Shown piece by piece: positions 1 to 8,475 of a stretch of 64,000 nucleotides of DNA (positions within the stretch are counted from its first letter, which is position 1; each line of letters begins with the position of its first letter). The DNA comes from an uncultured Anaeroplasmataceae bacterium (GTDB taxonomy: Bacteria; Bacillota_I; Bacilli_A; Acholeplasmatales; Anaeroplasmataceae): the NCBI GenBank assembly GCA_910579215.1, contig CAJTTN010000003.1, positions 71,347 to 135,346 of the forward strand, given 5' to 3'. The translations under genes were made by a program, and so were the position numbers. The notes under the pieces are model-generated. The model worked only from the letters and a program-made list of their open reading frames with translations, searched no databases and was not told the DNA's origin.

Positions 1-513
1 TCCCATAAAACTCTTTACTTGCCGAAAGCCATAGTGCCTATAAAATCCATACCCCATAGTTTTTTTATTCTCTGTTATACAATACAAAAAATTCTTTTGA
101 TACTGTCGTATATGAAGGATCATTGCATCTAAAAGCTTTTTTCCTATACCCTTCCCTTGATAGTCCTTTGATATATTCATATGGAAAGAGCATTGATAGG
201 TTTTAGTTATATAAAGATTAAACCATAACGAAAGTCTAGAAAACAATCCTAAATATATTGCATAAGATGCAATTTTAGGAATCCATTTTTCTTTCATTTC
301 CTTAAAATATAATCTATCATTCAAAGAACAAACACCATAGCCTATGACCTTGCCATCCACTTCAGCAACAAAGGCATGCTCTGGCTCACTTTCCAAATAA
401 TAATCCAAAAACAGCCAACAGGCAACATTAGTTTGATAGCCCTTCTTTGCTGTTTTTTTACAAATATCGGCTACAGAAGCATAATCCTTTTCTAAATACT
501 TTCGTATTATCAA
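1..513 (-). CDS. GNAT-family N-acetyltransferase (3' end outside window)
   Basis: The protein reads IIRKYLEKDYASVADICKK from a TTG start at 511-513 and stays open to the window edge, so the C-terminus is missing (170 codons seen). The acetyl-CoA loop is visible as NISKDYQGKGIGKKLLDAM (the R/Q-x-x-G-x-G/A pattern of GNAT proteins), followed by the usual GYGFYRHYGFR end strand. An ADGKVIGYG-like strand precedes it (EVDGKVIGYGVCSL). The start overlaps the uppP stop (TTGA), which suggests translational coupling, with a GGAG motif about ten bases upstream. The acceptor substrate cannot be told. It is the last visible gene of the asnA-tsaD-pepF-uppP unit. Confidence 0.8.
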   Translation of the reverse strand, partial: MIIRKYLEKDYASVADICKKTAKKGYQTNVACWLFLDYYLESEPEHAFVAEVDGKVIGYGVCSLNDRLYFKEMKEKWIPKIASYAIYLGLFSRLSLWFNLYITKTYQCSFHMNISKDYQGKGIGKKLLDAMILHIRQYQKNFLYCITENKKTMGYGFYRHYGFRQVKSFMG

Positions 514-1391
514 ATAGACATCACTCCACAGGCAAATAAAATTAGCAATAGAATACCTAAAGCAATACGATATATACCAAAGACCTTAAAATCATGCTTT
601 TTAATGAAGCTCATCAAAAATTTAATAATAACCATAGATACAGCAAAGGCTACAATAGAGCCTATCAATAGTAAGGTAATATCATTCGCTGTAATGGCCT
701 CTGCCTGAAGAACATATTTTACTCCCTTTAAAAGAGAAGCTCCAAACATCACAGGAATAGATAAAAAGAACGAAAACTCACAGGCAACCTCACGATTACA
801 CAATATAAGCATTGCTCCTAATATTGTTACACCACTACGAGAGGTTCCAGGAATTAAAGCCAAAAGCTGAATAGCCCCAATAATTAATGCTGTTTTAAAA
901 GTCAATTGTCCTACATCTGTAACCTTAAATGTTCTTTTTTTATTCCATAGCTCCATCACAATAAATAATACACCATATAAAATTAAAGTAATAGAAACCG
1001 TAATAGAATTGTAAAATACAGAGTCTAACCAATCGTCTGCAATAATTCCTATAACAGCTGCAGGAAGACAGGCTACGAATACCTTTGCCCATAAAAGCCA
1101 AATATTTTTTTTCTCTTCCTTCGATTTTTCTCTAGTTGGTTCCTGTAAGGATTTCCCCCAAAAAGGATTAAGCTTATTAAAGAAGCAAGCAACTACGGCA
1201 AGGATAGCCCCTAATTGTATTGCTACTAAAAAGAAATCCCAAAAGGCTTTACCCCCATCAAATATACTTTGCACACCTAGAAATTCTTCTAAAAGAATCA
1301 TATGTCCTGTACTACTAATCGGAAGCCATTCTGTAATCCCCTCTATTATACCAAATAAAACTATTTTTAATATGTTGAAAAGTTCCTCCAT
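510..1391 (-). CDS. uppP: Undecaprenyl-diphosphatase UppP (BacA family)
   Basis: 293-aa integral membrane protein that recycles undecaprenyl pyrophosphate to the monophosphate carrier used for peptidoglycan and other wall polymers. The two family signatures are present: EGITEWLPISSTGH near residues 17-30 and PGTSRSG near 182-188. Length and the multi-span hydrophobic pattern are typical. A Lys/Glu-rich cytoplasmic loop lies near residues 78-95. It starts one base after the pepF stop and ends in TGA overlapping the GNAT start. Its presence argues for a walled cell. Some overexpressed homologues give bacitracin resistance; nothing here shows that directly. Confidence 0.95.
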   Translation of the reverse strand: MEELFNILKIVLFGIIEGITEWLPISSTGHMILLEEFLGVQSIFDGGKAFWDFFLVAIQLGAILAVVACFFNKLNPFWGKSLQEPTREKSKEEKKNIWLLWAKVFVACLPAAVIGIIADDWLDSVFYNSITVSITLILYGVLFIVMELWNKKRTFKVTDVGQLTFKTALIIGAIQLLALIPGTSRSGVTILGAMLILCNREVACEFSFFLSIPVMFGASLLKGVKYVLQAEAITANDITLLLIGSIVAFAVSMVIIKFLMSFIKKHDFKVFGIYRIALGILLLILFACGVMSI

Positions 1392-1392
1392 A

Positions 1393-3081
1393 TTAAACCT
1401 CCAATTCCTTTAAAATCGTCTCTAATTTTGGCATGATTGCTTTTAAGGTTTCAGGCTCAAACGGATTCTTTAAGGAAACAGCCTTCATCAATTGAATAAA
1501 GGATTTCGATCCTCCTAGCTTACATAATTCATAATACATATTCCAAGCCTTTTCGTGGTTCTCTCTATCTAATAAAAGAAATTGGAAGGCACAAACCTGA
1601 GCAAGGGTATAATCAATGTAATAGAATGGGTCATTATAGATATGTCCTTGACGATGCCAATAGCAGCCACGTTCATAATACTCAATTCCATCATATTTCT
1701 TCCATGGTGTATACTTCTGCTCTAACTCATGCCATTTTTCTTTTCTCATTTGAGGTGTAGCCTCAGGATGTTCATAAACAAAATGCTGAAACTCGTCTAC
1801 ACATACTCCATAAGGTATGAAGGTAATGGCCTCACTCAAATGCTTAAATCTATATTTATTACTATCCTCTGAAAAGAAAAGCTGCATATAAGGATAAGCA
1901 AAAAATTCCATACTCATAGAATGTATTTCGCAAGCCTCTAGCGTTGGCCAATAGATATCAGATACTGGTAAAAGCTTAGAGGCGGTATATACTTCAAAAG
2001 CATGCCCTGCCTCATGAGTCAAGACATCCACATCACCCATAGTTCCGTTAAAATTAGAGAAAATGAAGGGAGACTTATAATCTGCAATCATCGTACAATA
2101 GCCACCACCTGCTTTTTTGGGCTTAGTCTCCAAATCCATGAGCTCATGCTCTATCATAAAGGTGAAAAATTCATTGGTTTCCTTTGATAATTTAGAATAA
2201 AAAGCTTGGGCACTTAAAACAAGCTCATCCTTAGATTTCCCATGACTAGGATTGCCATCCTTATAGAACATAGGAATATCGTAAGATTTAAAATCATCTA
2301 TGCCAAGGCGCTTAGACTGTGCCTCAATAATTCTTTTTGCAACTGGCACAACATATTCTAAAACCTGCTTGCGATAGGTACTAACTTCCTTAGCAGTATA
2401 ATCACTTCTACCTAATCGCAAATATCCAAAATCTGTATATGTTTTATAACCAAGTTTTTTAGCCATATTCGTACGAATATGAACTAATTTATCATATATG
2501 GAATCTAATTGTTCCTCAATAGACTCCATGAATTCTGCTCTTTTCATTTCAGCAGCTTTTCGTGTTTCTCGATCTAGACTATTAGAATAAACATTCATTT
2601 GACTTAAATTATTTATTTTACCATCAAACTCGATTTTTGCAGAAGCTAAAAGCTTAGAATATTCCGTATTTAGCTTAGCTTCCTCAACCAGGTCATTCAT
2701 AATTTTCTTATCAAATACTTTTAACTCCAGCTCCCATTTCGTAAAGCATTGCTTAGTGAATACCTTCTCTAAATCATTTCTAAACTTAGAAGCTAAAACT
2801 ACCTCTAAAAATTCATTCATTGCCTTTAAAAACATTGGAGAATTCTCATTAAAAAAATTGATTTCCTTTTCATAAAATTCATCCTCTGTATTGATACTAT
2901 TACGTATAGAACAAAGCGTCCCCATAGTAGAAAAATGCTCACTTAGCTCCAAAACATTTTGCAATATGTTTTCTGCGTCCTTAGAATCTTTCGCTTTTAA
3001 AAACCTATTTTTGGCATTCTCTATAGTCTCTATAATTTTTTCTATTTCTGGACGTGTATATTTATACTCACTAAATTTCAT
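1393..3081 (-). CDS. M3-family oligoendopeptidase (PepF-like)
   Basis: 562-aa cytoplasmic zinc metallopeptidase of the oligoendopeptidase F / thimet group, which degrades short peptides. The HExxH zinc motif is seen as LTHEAGHAF near residue 357, with a downstream glutamate helix (TLEACEIHSMSMEFF) supplying the third ligand. The length suits the M3B subfamily (about 560-600 aa). A TTGGAGG ribosome site sits seven bases before the ATG. The start overlaps the end of tsaD by 11 bp, so the genes are probably co-translated. No signal peptide. Confidence 0.93.
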   Translation of the reverse strand: MKFSEYKYTRPEIEKIIETIENAKNRFLKAKDSKDAENILQNVLELSEHFSTMGTLCSIRNSINTEDEFYEKEINFFNENSPMFLKAMNEFLEVVLASKFRNDLEKVFTKQCFTKWELELKVFDKKIMNDLVEEAKLNTEYSKLLASAKIEFDGKINNLSQMNVYSNSLDRETRKAAEMKRAEFMESIEEQLDSIYDKLVHIRTNMAKKLGYKTYTDFGYLRLGRSDYTAKEVSTYRKQVLEYVVPVAKRIIEAQSKRLGIDDFKSYDIPMFYKDGNPSHGKSKDELVLSAQAFYSKLSKETNEFFTFMIEHELMDLETKPKKAGGGYCTMIADYKSPFIFSNFNGTMGDVDVLTHEAGHAFEVYTASKLLPVSDIYWPTLEACEIHSMSMEFFAYPYMQLFFSEDSNKYRFKHLSEAITFIPYGVCVDEFQHFVYEHPEATPQMRKEKWHELEQKYTPWKKYDGIEYYERGCYWHRQGHIYNDPFYYIDYTLAQVCAFQFLLLDRENHEKAWNMYYELCKLGGSKSFIQLMKAVSLKNPFEPETLKAIMPKLETILKELEV

Positions 3082-4081
3082 ATAATTCCTCCAAGTCTAA
3101 AGATGCATAAGCATTTAAGCTTAAGTCATCACATTTTTTAAATTTTTGATATTGATAATAACCTGCAACAGCAATCATTGCTGCATTATCTGTACAATAC
3201 TTAATGGATGGGATACAAATTTCAAAATCTGTATTATCTTTTGTAAACCTTTCCTTCAATCCTTTATTTGCAGAAACTCCCCCTGCAACAATAATTTGTT
3301 TTACATTTTTTTCTTTTGCTAGACGAAGCGTTTTAGATACCAAGACCTCTGTTACAGCAGCCTGAAAGGATGCACATAAATTCTTAGGATCTACAGATTC
3401 TCCTCTTTGTTCTTTATTATGTACTAAATTAATTACAGCACTTTTTAATCCAGAAAAAGAAAAATTATAAGACCCTTCCTCTAAATATACTCTGGGTAGA
3501 GCATAGGTATCCTCTCCTTCATGTGCAAATCTATCTACATGTGGTCCACCTGGATACGGAAGTCCTATGACTCTTGCTACCTTATCATATGCTTCACCTA
3601 CTGCATCATCTAGAGTCTCTCCAATCACTTCAAAATCAAAATGATCCTTCATATAGATAAGCTCTGTATTTCCACCAGAAACTAATAAAGAAACAGCAGG
3701 AAATTTCATATCATGCTCAATTGCATTTGCATAAATATGACCTGCTAAATGATGAACACCAAGGATTGGTTTTTTATAAAGTAATGCAAATGCTTTGGCT
3801 GCATTAAGTCCTACTAACAAGGATCCAATGAGTCCTGGTCCCATTGTTACAGCAACCAAATCTATCTCTTCTGGTTTAACCTTTGCCTCTTGAAGCGCCT
3901 CTTCAAAAATCATAGAAACCTGATAAACATGATTTCTAGAGGCAACCTCAGGAACTACTCCACCAAATTTTTTATGAATATCAATTTGTGAATGAATCGC
4001 ATTGGATAGCACCTCTTTCCCATCTCTTACTATAGAAACAGAAGTTTCATCACAACTACTTTCAACTCCTAAAACTAACAC
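3071..4081 (-). CDS. tsaD: tRNA N6-adenosine threonylcarbamoyltransferase TsaD
   Basis: 336-aa ASKHA-fold enzyme that transfers the threonylcarbamoyl group to A37 of ANN-decoding tRNAs. Seen: N-terminal VLGVESSCDETSVS, metal-binding histidines in HHLAGHIYAN (about residues 108-117), the SGGNTEL loop, and VAGGVSANKGLKER near the C-terminus. The start is GTG with a GAGGTG ribosome site six bases upstream. It lies 13 bp downstream of asnA and overlaps pepF. The partners TsaB, TsaC and TsaE are not in this window. Confidence 0.96.
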   Translation of the reverse strand: MLVLGVESSCDETSVSIVRDGKEVLSNAIHSQIDIHKKFGGVVPEVASRNHVYQVSMIFEEALQEAKVKPEEIDLVAVTMGPGLIGSLLVGLNAAKAFALLYKKPILGVHHLAGHIYANAIEHDMKFPAVSLLVSGGNTELIYMKDHFDFEVIGETLDDAVGEAYDKVARVIGLPYPGGPHVDRFAHEGEDTYALPRVYLEEGSYNFSFSGLKSAVINLVHNKEQRGESVDPKNLCASFQAAVTEVLVSKTLRLAKEKNVKQIIVAGGVSANKGLKERFTKDNTDFEICIPSIKYCTDNAAMIAVAGYYQYQKFKKCDDLSLNAYASLDLEELYEI

Positions 4082-4094
4082 TATAACACCTCTT

Positions 4095-5102
4095 TTACAA
4101 CAAGATAATATTTTTCTTCTTTAAAAGTTCAACATCCTCTTTAGGCCAAAGAGAGGCCTGTACCTCGCCAATATGTACCTTCTTTAAAAAAAACATACAT
4201 AATCTAGATTGACCTATTCCTCCACCTATAGTATAAGGTAATTTATGATGAAGTATGTCAAGTACATAAGGATTATTTAGCTTATATTCTTCTTTTTTCC
4301 ATTTTAATTGCTTCATTATACTTTCTTCATCTACACGAATCCCCATAGAGGAAAGCTCCAAGGCTATATCTAACTCTTGGTAATAAACCAATATATCTCC
4401 ATTGAGTCTCCAATCATCATAATCTGCTGCTCGCCCATCATGTGGCATACCATTTTTTAATGGTCCACCAATTTGCATAAGAAAGACGGCTTTCTTTTCT
4501 TTACAAATTTTTCTTTCTCTTTCTACAGGAGATAAGTCTGGATACATTTGTTCTAATTCTAAAGTAGTAATAAAGTATATTTCTTTTGGTAAGGTAGGAA
4601 GAAGTTTTGGATAAGCCTTACAAACCTTTTGTTCTGTTGTTTTTAAAACCTCATAGATTTTACAAACCGTATCCTTTAAATACTCTGTTGTTCTCTCTTC
4701 TTTTTTGATAATTCTCTCCCAATCCCATTGATCTACATAAGCTGAATGAATACTATCTAATTCCTCATCCTTACGTATAGCATTCATATCAGTATATAAC
4801 CCCGTCTCTTCAATAAAACCATAGCTTCCTAAAGCATTTCTCTTCCATTTAGCAAGACTTTGTACAATTTCTGCTGGCTCTGACAATGATTTGAGATGGA
4901 AACTTATTCTTTCTTCTACCCCATTTAACTCATCATTTAAACCTGAGGAAGGCAAAACAAATAGAGGTGCAGATACACGTATTAAAGAAAGGGCCTCAGC
5001 TAAATCTTTTTCAAAGGTATCCTTAACAAACTTTATTGCCTCTTCTGTTTTTATTAAATCTAGTATTGGTTTATAATTTTCTACTAAAAATAATCTTTTC
5101 AT
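4095..5102 (-). CDS. asnA: Aspartate-ammonia ligase AsnA
   Basis: 335-aa class II tRNA-synthetase-like enzyme that makes asparagine from aspartate, ammonia and ATP. Starts MKRLFLVENYKPILDLIKTE; the conserved PLFVLPSSGLND, WDWERII, MPHDGRAADYDDW and GGGIGQSRLCMFFL blocks are all visible and the length equals the family norm. The reading frame stays open 100 codons further upstream, but that stretch lies beyond a terminator and a promoter and belongs to decayed RHS DNA, so the ATG at 5100-5102 with its GAGGGATATT ribosome site is the start. First gene of the asnA-tsaD-pepF-uppP-GNAT run. No T-box fits in the 25-nt leader. Confidence 0.95.
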   Translation of the reverse strand: MKRLFLVENYKPILDLIKTEEAIKFVKDTFEKDLAEALSLIRVSAPLFVLPSSGLNDELNGVEERISFHLKSLSEPAEIVQSLAKWKRNALGSYGFIEETGLYTDMNAIRKDEELDSIHSAYVDQWDWERIIKKEERTTEYLKDTVCKIYEVLKTTEQKVCKAYPKLLPTLPKEIYFITTLELEQMYPDLSPVERERKICKEKKAVFLMQIGGPLKNGMPHDGRAADYDDWRLNGDILVYYQELDIALELSSMGIRVDEESIMKQLKWKKEEYKLNNPYVLDILHHKLPYTIGGGIGQSRLCMFFLKKVHIGEVQASLWPKEDVELLKKKNIILL

Positions 5103-5121
5103 AATATCCCTCGATTTTTTT

Positions 5122-5150
5122 ATTATATCATACTTAATACTGTTTTTCAC
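5122..5150 (-). promoter_or_regulatory. asnA promoter, extended -10
   Basis: Read on the minus strand: GTGAAA (5145-5150), 17 nt, then TATAAT (5122-5127) preceded by TG one base before it (TGATATAAT). It lies between an upstream terminator and the asnA ribosome site. Confidence 0.75.
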
Positions 5151-5158
5151 TAAAAACC

Positions 5159-5194
5159 AAAAAAAAGACATAATACGTAAAGTGCATGTCTTTT
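5159..5194 (-). terminator. Intrinsic terminator at end of the RHS cassette row
   Basis: Arms AAAAGACAT (5186-5194 on minus strand) and ATGTCTTTT (5163-5171) form a 9-bp stem followed by a run of T. It separates the toxin cassettes from asnA. Confidence 0.7.
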
Positions 5195-5745
5195 CTTTCA
5201 AAAAGAAAAGGGTATGGGAAAAATCTATTGTCCATTGATACCCTAATTCTAATAAATAATTTATTTCAGCATATAACGTTGAATCTGGAGTGATTGTTCT
5301 ATTTGGAAAAACTTTAAAATTTGCAACCATTTTGGAACGGTCATTTAAAAATTTAGAGTTCATAGCCTTCAGCATTAGAAATTTAATAAAATCCAAAACC
5401 AAATTCTCCTGCCATGGCTACATAACCAAAGTGCCCTAAAGCACCACCATAGCGTCCACCCTGCAAGCTTTCAACCTTCAGCTCTACTTTTTTTGGCAAT
5501 ATCATACGCTACATCACCACCTGCAGTTGTAAGTGAAACTGCCCCAATAATCAAGTCCAATAGTGTCAAGGAAATCGCAAAGTGTCCCGTAGAATCATAC
5601 TGAAATGGATTTATATTACAATAAACGTTTCTAAATTATTTACTCTTCCATCCAGATTACATGCACTATGATTTCCCCATGCATCACATTTATATTTTAC
5701 CACAAGATTACCACTAGAGTCTATAACTCCTAATATATTTTGCAT
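5195..5745 (-). pseudogene. Decayed orphan RHS C-terminal cassette (module 6)
   Basis: From an ATG at 5743-5745 the minus strand reads MQNILGVIDSSGNLVVKYKC, the same RHS-core stretch found in the full-length gene and in the 7474-8322 module. The frame breaks at ETFI (one base lost against GGAAAT), and the core block from YKGYYYDTD to the NPVNY junction is deleted: 5602 runs straight into YDSTGHFAISLTLLDLII, a hydrophobic tip. The following AGGDVAYDIAKKVELKVES segment is open, then stops appear near 5395. The last part down to 5195 (ending FSHTLFFLKEK) looks like leftover tip or immunity DNA. No ribosome site and no intact partner gene are visible. Confidence 0.65.
5602..5743 (-). repeat. RHS-core junction repeat, copy in module 6
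   Basis: About 140 bp nearly identical to 8170-8314 and 11580-11722 (the stretch coding LQNILGVIDSS through INPF). One of four copies in the locus. Confidence 0.85.
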
Positions 5746-5783
5746 AAACAATTAGGAACACCAATTTTTCCTGTTCTGCCACT

Positions 5784-5819
5784 AAAAAATACCAACCACA
5801 AAATGCTGTGATTGGTATT
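5784..5819 (-). terminator. Terminator of the module 5 immunity gene (repeated element)
   Basis: Minus strand: AATACCAATCACA, 6-nt loop, TGTGGTTGGTATT, then T-run; 13-bp stem. The same hairpin plus about 35 further bases recurs at 8356-8391, each time just ahead of a cassette beginning LQNILGV, so it travels with the module boundary. Confidence 0.85.
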
Positions 5820-5845
5820 TTTTCATCTAAAGTCCATTTGCTATT

Positions 5846-6214
5846 TTAAATTTTTTTAATATCCTCAATTTGAACATCTGCGTTATTCTTATTGATTAAA
5901 ATAGAGACTTGATTTTCACCCAAATCAATTTCGATTAATATCTTCCTGTTTGAAAGTGTTTTAATTTCTTTATCAGCAAAACATTCATCAACCAAACCAT
6001 CAAAAATTAATAACGATTGATTCAATTTGGTGACACACTCTATAAATTCATTTGTAGAAATACTATTGCTGAAACAATACTTATTTCCTTTATCTATGAA
6101 TATAGAAATTCTTTCAATTCTTATTAAATTTAATAATGATAAAATTCTGTCATAATCAATTTTATAAAAACTAGTGCTTATAAATTTCCTATCTTTTAAA
6201 ATTGAAACTCTCAT
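5846..6214 (-). CDS. Putative immunity protein of module 5
   Basis: 122-aa protein, not recognised. Small, soluble, mixed alpha/beta pattern with Leu/Ile-rich strands and an acidic-polar C-terminal half (KILIEIDLGENQVSILINK). It starts 18 bp after the stop of the 6233-6976 toxin tip, with a GAAAGGAAG ribosome site, and is followed by the repeated terminator. That toxin-then-small-gene order is the classic cue for an RHS immunity protein. Function is inferred from position only. Confidence 0.6.
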   Translation of the reverse strand: MRVSILKDRKFISTSFYKIDYDRILSLLNLIRIERISIFIDKGNKYCFSNSISTNEFIECVTKLNQSLLIFDGLVDECFADKEIKTLSNRKILIEIDLGENQVSILINKNNADVQIEDIKKI

Positions 6215-6232
6215 ATATTTCTTCCTTTCAAA

Positions 6233-6976
6233 CTAAAATGCTTCAATCAGTCCCACTAAAAACAGAATCAAAGGAGTGTGTAGATTATGTGCGTGAATAC
6301 CATAACGACCTAAATCTACAGCTAATTTCAGGCCATCCTTACTTCCAATTCTAAATAATGTCATACCATCTTGGTTATGATATAATTTATCAGGAGACAT
6401 AAATCCAAAATGAGTTGAATTTATACCTTTAAATCCTGCCTTAGCTCGCAATATTCTTGCTCCTCCACTTAAAATTTGAGATCCTCCAGAGAAGATTCCA
6501 CCCCACATATAAGATGATGCAATGGTATCTCCAACATTATCGAAAAAATTGTTTCCGTTGGCTATATTAACTAAACCATTTACACCAACACCAATAGCAA
6601 CACTAGCTCCTACTTGAATTGCAGAACTTAATAATGCTGAGCCAAATGCAGCCCATGCCGTGGTTCCAACGCCACAAGTTAACGCTGATACAACAGCTCC
6701 TCCGACAATAAAAGCAGTGCCAATAACAACCTCAACCCAATGCTTTTGAAACCAATCGCCAACTCCACTCCAAAAAGATTCCCATGAATGTCCCATAGGA
6801 TCATATCTATTAACTGGGTCATTTCCACAGTATGCATATAAATTCATTCCATTGATACTACTAGGGTCTAAATACTCAATAGAGTCAGGACTAATGAATC
6901 TACCTAACACAGGATTATAATACCTACTCTTACAATAATACATTTCTGTATCTACAGGCTTCTTACGAATACCCAC
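6233..6976 (-). CDS. Orphan RHS C-terminal toxin module 5
   Basis: 247 aa. The first about 55 residues repeat the RHS-core end (DTEMYYCKSRYYN, GRFISPDSIEYL, NGMNLYAYCGNDPVN); the remainder is a unique tip. After DPMGHSW comes a Gly/Ala-rich hydrophobic stretch (WVEVVIGTAFIVGGAVVSA and GSALLSSAIQVGASVAIGV, about residues 80-140), then a polar segment ending KLAVDLGRYGIHAHNLH and a hydrophobic tail LILFLVGLIEAF. The only start is GTG at 6974-6976 with no ribosome site, so it is probably silent. The tip matches no nuclease or ADP-ribosyltransferase motif I know; the HAHNLH cluster could be catalytic but this is a guess. Confidence 0.65.
   Translation of the reverse strand: MGIRKKPVDTEMYYCKSRYYNPVLGRFISPDSIEYLDPSSINGMNLYAYCGNDPVNRYDPMGHSWESFWSGVGDWFQKHWVEVVIGTAFIVGGAVVSALTCGVGTTAWAAFGSALLSSAIQVGASVAIGVGVNGLVNIANGNNFFDNVGDTIASSYMWGGIFSGGSQILSGGARILRAKAGFKGINSTHFGFMSPDKLYHNQDGMTLFRIGSKDGLKLAVDLGRYGIHAHNLHTPLILFLVGLIEAF
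6810..6957 (-). repeat. RHS-core junction repeat, copy in module 5
   Basis: About 150 bp coding DTEMYYC to NPVN, near-identical to the same stretch at 8008-8150 and 11415-11560. The 5' half of the repeat (LQNILGV to GYYYD) has been lost here. Confidence 0.85.
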
Positions 6977-7037
6977 ATATATCTATATCTAACAAATCCT
7001 TAATTCAAAAGTCGATAAACAATCTCTATCTTTCTAA

Positions 7038-7451
7038 CTATTTCACTATCCTATTTGAACATAATTCAATTGCTGCAATTATACTTTTTCTTTTATCTAA
7101 GTGAATTTCTGAACCATTAAATAATTTAATTCTTATTGCGGGATTCTTCATAATATTTGCATCTTCAATAGATTCTATTTCTTTCCAATAACATTCTTTT
7201 ATAATTTTATTTAAGAAAACTATTTGTATTCCTTTTTCGTTTATTAATACTTTTTGGAAAATCCAATAAAATCCTAAGAGAAAAAACAAAACAATTAACG
7301 AGATCGAAATTACTAATAATATCCACCCAAAATTATTCTCATAATTGAGACTTGCAACAAATCCTATAAGCAAAAAGAATACAAAAATCATAATTACTGA
7401 AAAATAAGATATTGATTGATATAAATTTTTATAAAATTTATTTTTCCCCAT
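7038..7451 (-). CDS. Putative membrane immunity protein of module 4 (PH-like)
   Basis: 137 aa. Two membrane spans (SYFSVIMIFVFFLLIGFV about residues 14-31 and WILLVISISLIVLFFLLGF about 43-61), then a cytoplasmic domain starting VLINEKGIQIVFLNKIIKE with the strand pattern of bacterial PH-like (YcxB/YdbS type) domains and the typical CYWKEIESIE turn. It starts 22 bp after the 7474-8322 toxin tip. A membrane-anchored immunity protein would suit a tip that is itself hydrophobic. Role inferred from position and topology. Confidence 0.6.
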   Translation of the reverse strand: MGKNKFYKNLYQSISYFSVIMIFVFFLLIGFVASLNYENNFGWILLVISISLIVLFFLLGFYWIFQKVLINEKGIQIVFLNKIIKECYWKEIESIEDANIMKNPAIRIKLFNGSEIHLDKRKSIIAAIELCSNRIVK

Positions 7452-7473
7452 ATTTTGTTTTTCCTCCCGTTAA

Positions 7474-8322
7474 TTAAAATGTGGATATTAATTTACCAAT
7501 CAAATATGATGCTAAATCATAAGTAGCTTCTGTTCCACCAGAAATAATTCCCGCTAAAATCCTTAGTGCCACTTTTGAATTTAAGTCGACTGCAACTCTT
7601 CCCATATTACTTGCGATAGTTGACATAGCAGACCCCATACTGGCAAAAATATTCAATGAACCCATTAGTGCTGAAATAGCAATTGTTTCATTCCAGTTAA
7701 CATTGACATTTTTAAATCCCGAATCGTGCCAATTTGTGTAAACAGTTCCTGCTAAATTACCAAGTAATCCTCCTGTAAATGATGCTGTCACTCCTAATGC
7801 TAAATACCCCATACAAGCAAGATTTGTAACTTGTGAAGCAGCCGAAAATGCTAAACCTCCAAATCCAGCTCCAGCACCTATTAATACACCTCTAGCAATA
7901 CCTCCAATGCCAGTTGCACACAAGATTATTCCACCAATAATAGCAATGCCACTAATTAACCAAGCTGCCCACTTCGGCATATGTTCATCAGGATCAGCAT
8001 AATTAACAGGATTATTTCCGCAGTATGCATATAAATTCATTCCATTGATGTTATTCGAATCTAAATACTCAATAGAGTCAGGACTAATGAATCTACCTAA
8101 CACATGGTTATAATACCTGCTCTTACAATAATACATCTCTGTATCTGTATCATAGTAATATCCCTTATATCGAAATGGATTTATATTTCCAATAAACGTT
8201 TCTGAATTATTTACTCTTCCATCAGAATTACATGCACTATGATTTCCCCATGCATCACATTTATATTTTACCACAAGATTACCACTAGAGTCTATAACTC
8301 CTAATATATTTTGCGTAAACAA
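7474..8322 (-). CDS. Orphan RHS C-terminal toxin module 4
   Basis: 282 aa and the most complete silent module. Residues 1-107 repeat the RHS core (TQNILGVIDSSGNLVVKYK to NLYAYCGNNPVNYADP); residues 108-282 are a unique tip dominated by Gly/Ala-rich hydrophobic helices (WAAWLISGIAIIGGIILCA, GVLIGAGAGFGGLAFSA, YLALGVTASFTGGLLGNLA) and ending TYDLASYLIGKLISTF. Relative to the full gene, the first codons read TTG-TTT-ACG where module 6 has ATG; no ribosome site precedes them, so expression would need recombination onto the main RHS gene. The tip resembles pore-type or pretoxin membrane segments rather than an enzyme; target unknown. Confidence 0.7.
   Translation of the reverse strand: MFTQNILGVIDSSGNLVVKYKCDAWGNHSACNSDGRVNNSETFIGNINPFRYKGYYYDTDTEMYYCKSRYYNHVLGRFISPDSIEYLDSNNINGMNLYAYCGNNPVNYADPDEHMPKWAAWLISGIAIIGGIILCATGIGGIARGVLIGAGAGFGGLAFSAASQVTNLACMGYLALGVTASFTGGLLGNLAGTVYTNWHDSGFKNVNVNWNETIAISALMGSLNIFASMGSAMSTIASNMGRVAVDLNSKVALRILAGIISGGTEATYDLASYLIGKLISTF
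8001..8314 (-). repeat. RHS-core junction repeat, copy in module 4
   Basis: About 314 bp nearly identical, base for base, to 11408-11722 inside the full-length RHS gene; only scattered point differences. This is the longest homology available for swapping a tip. Confidence 0.9.
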
Positions 8323-8355
8323 TTAGGAACACCAATTTTTTCTTGTTCTGCCACT

Positions 8356-8391
8356 AAAAAATACCAACCACAAAATGCTGTGATTGGTATT
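8356..8391 (-). terminator. Terminator of the module 3 immunity gene (repeated element)
   Basis: Same 13-bp hairpin as 5788-5819 (AATACCAATCACA / TGTGGTTGGTATT) followed by TTTTTAG. It lies between the 8476-9156 gene and module 4. Confidence 0.85.
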
Positions 8392-8475
8392 CATTTGCCT
8401 AAAAACTATTGCTTATTTAGATTTATTGCACAATTTCCAAGTAGTAAACTTAAACATTAAAGTCATAGAGTGCAT

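Noticed and set aside
5103..5130. Asparagine T-box before asnA
   Set aside because: Only about 25 nt lie between promoter and start, far too short.
4095..5402. Longer AsnA with a 100-residue N-terminal extension
   Set aside because: The extra part crosses a terminator (5159-5194) and a promoter (5122-5150) and belongs to decayed RHS DNA; AsnA of normal length starts at 5102.
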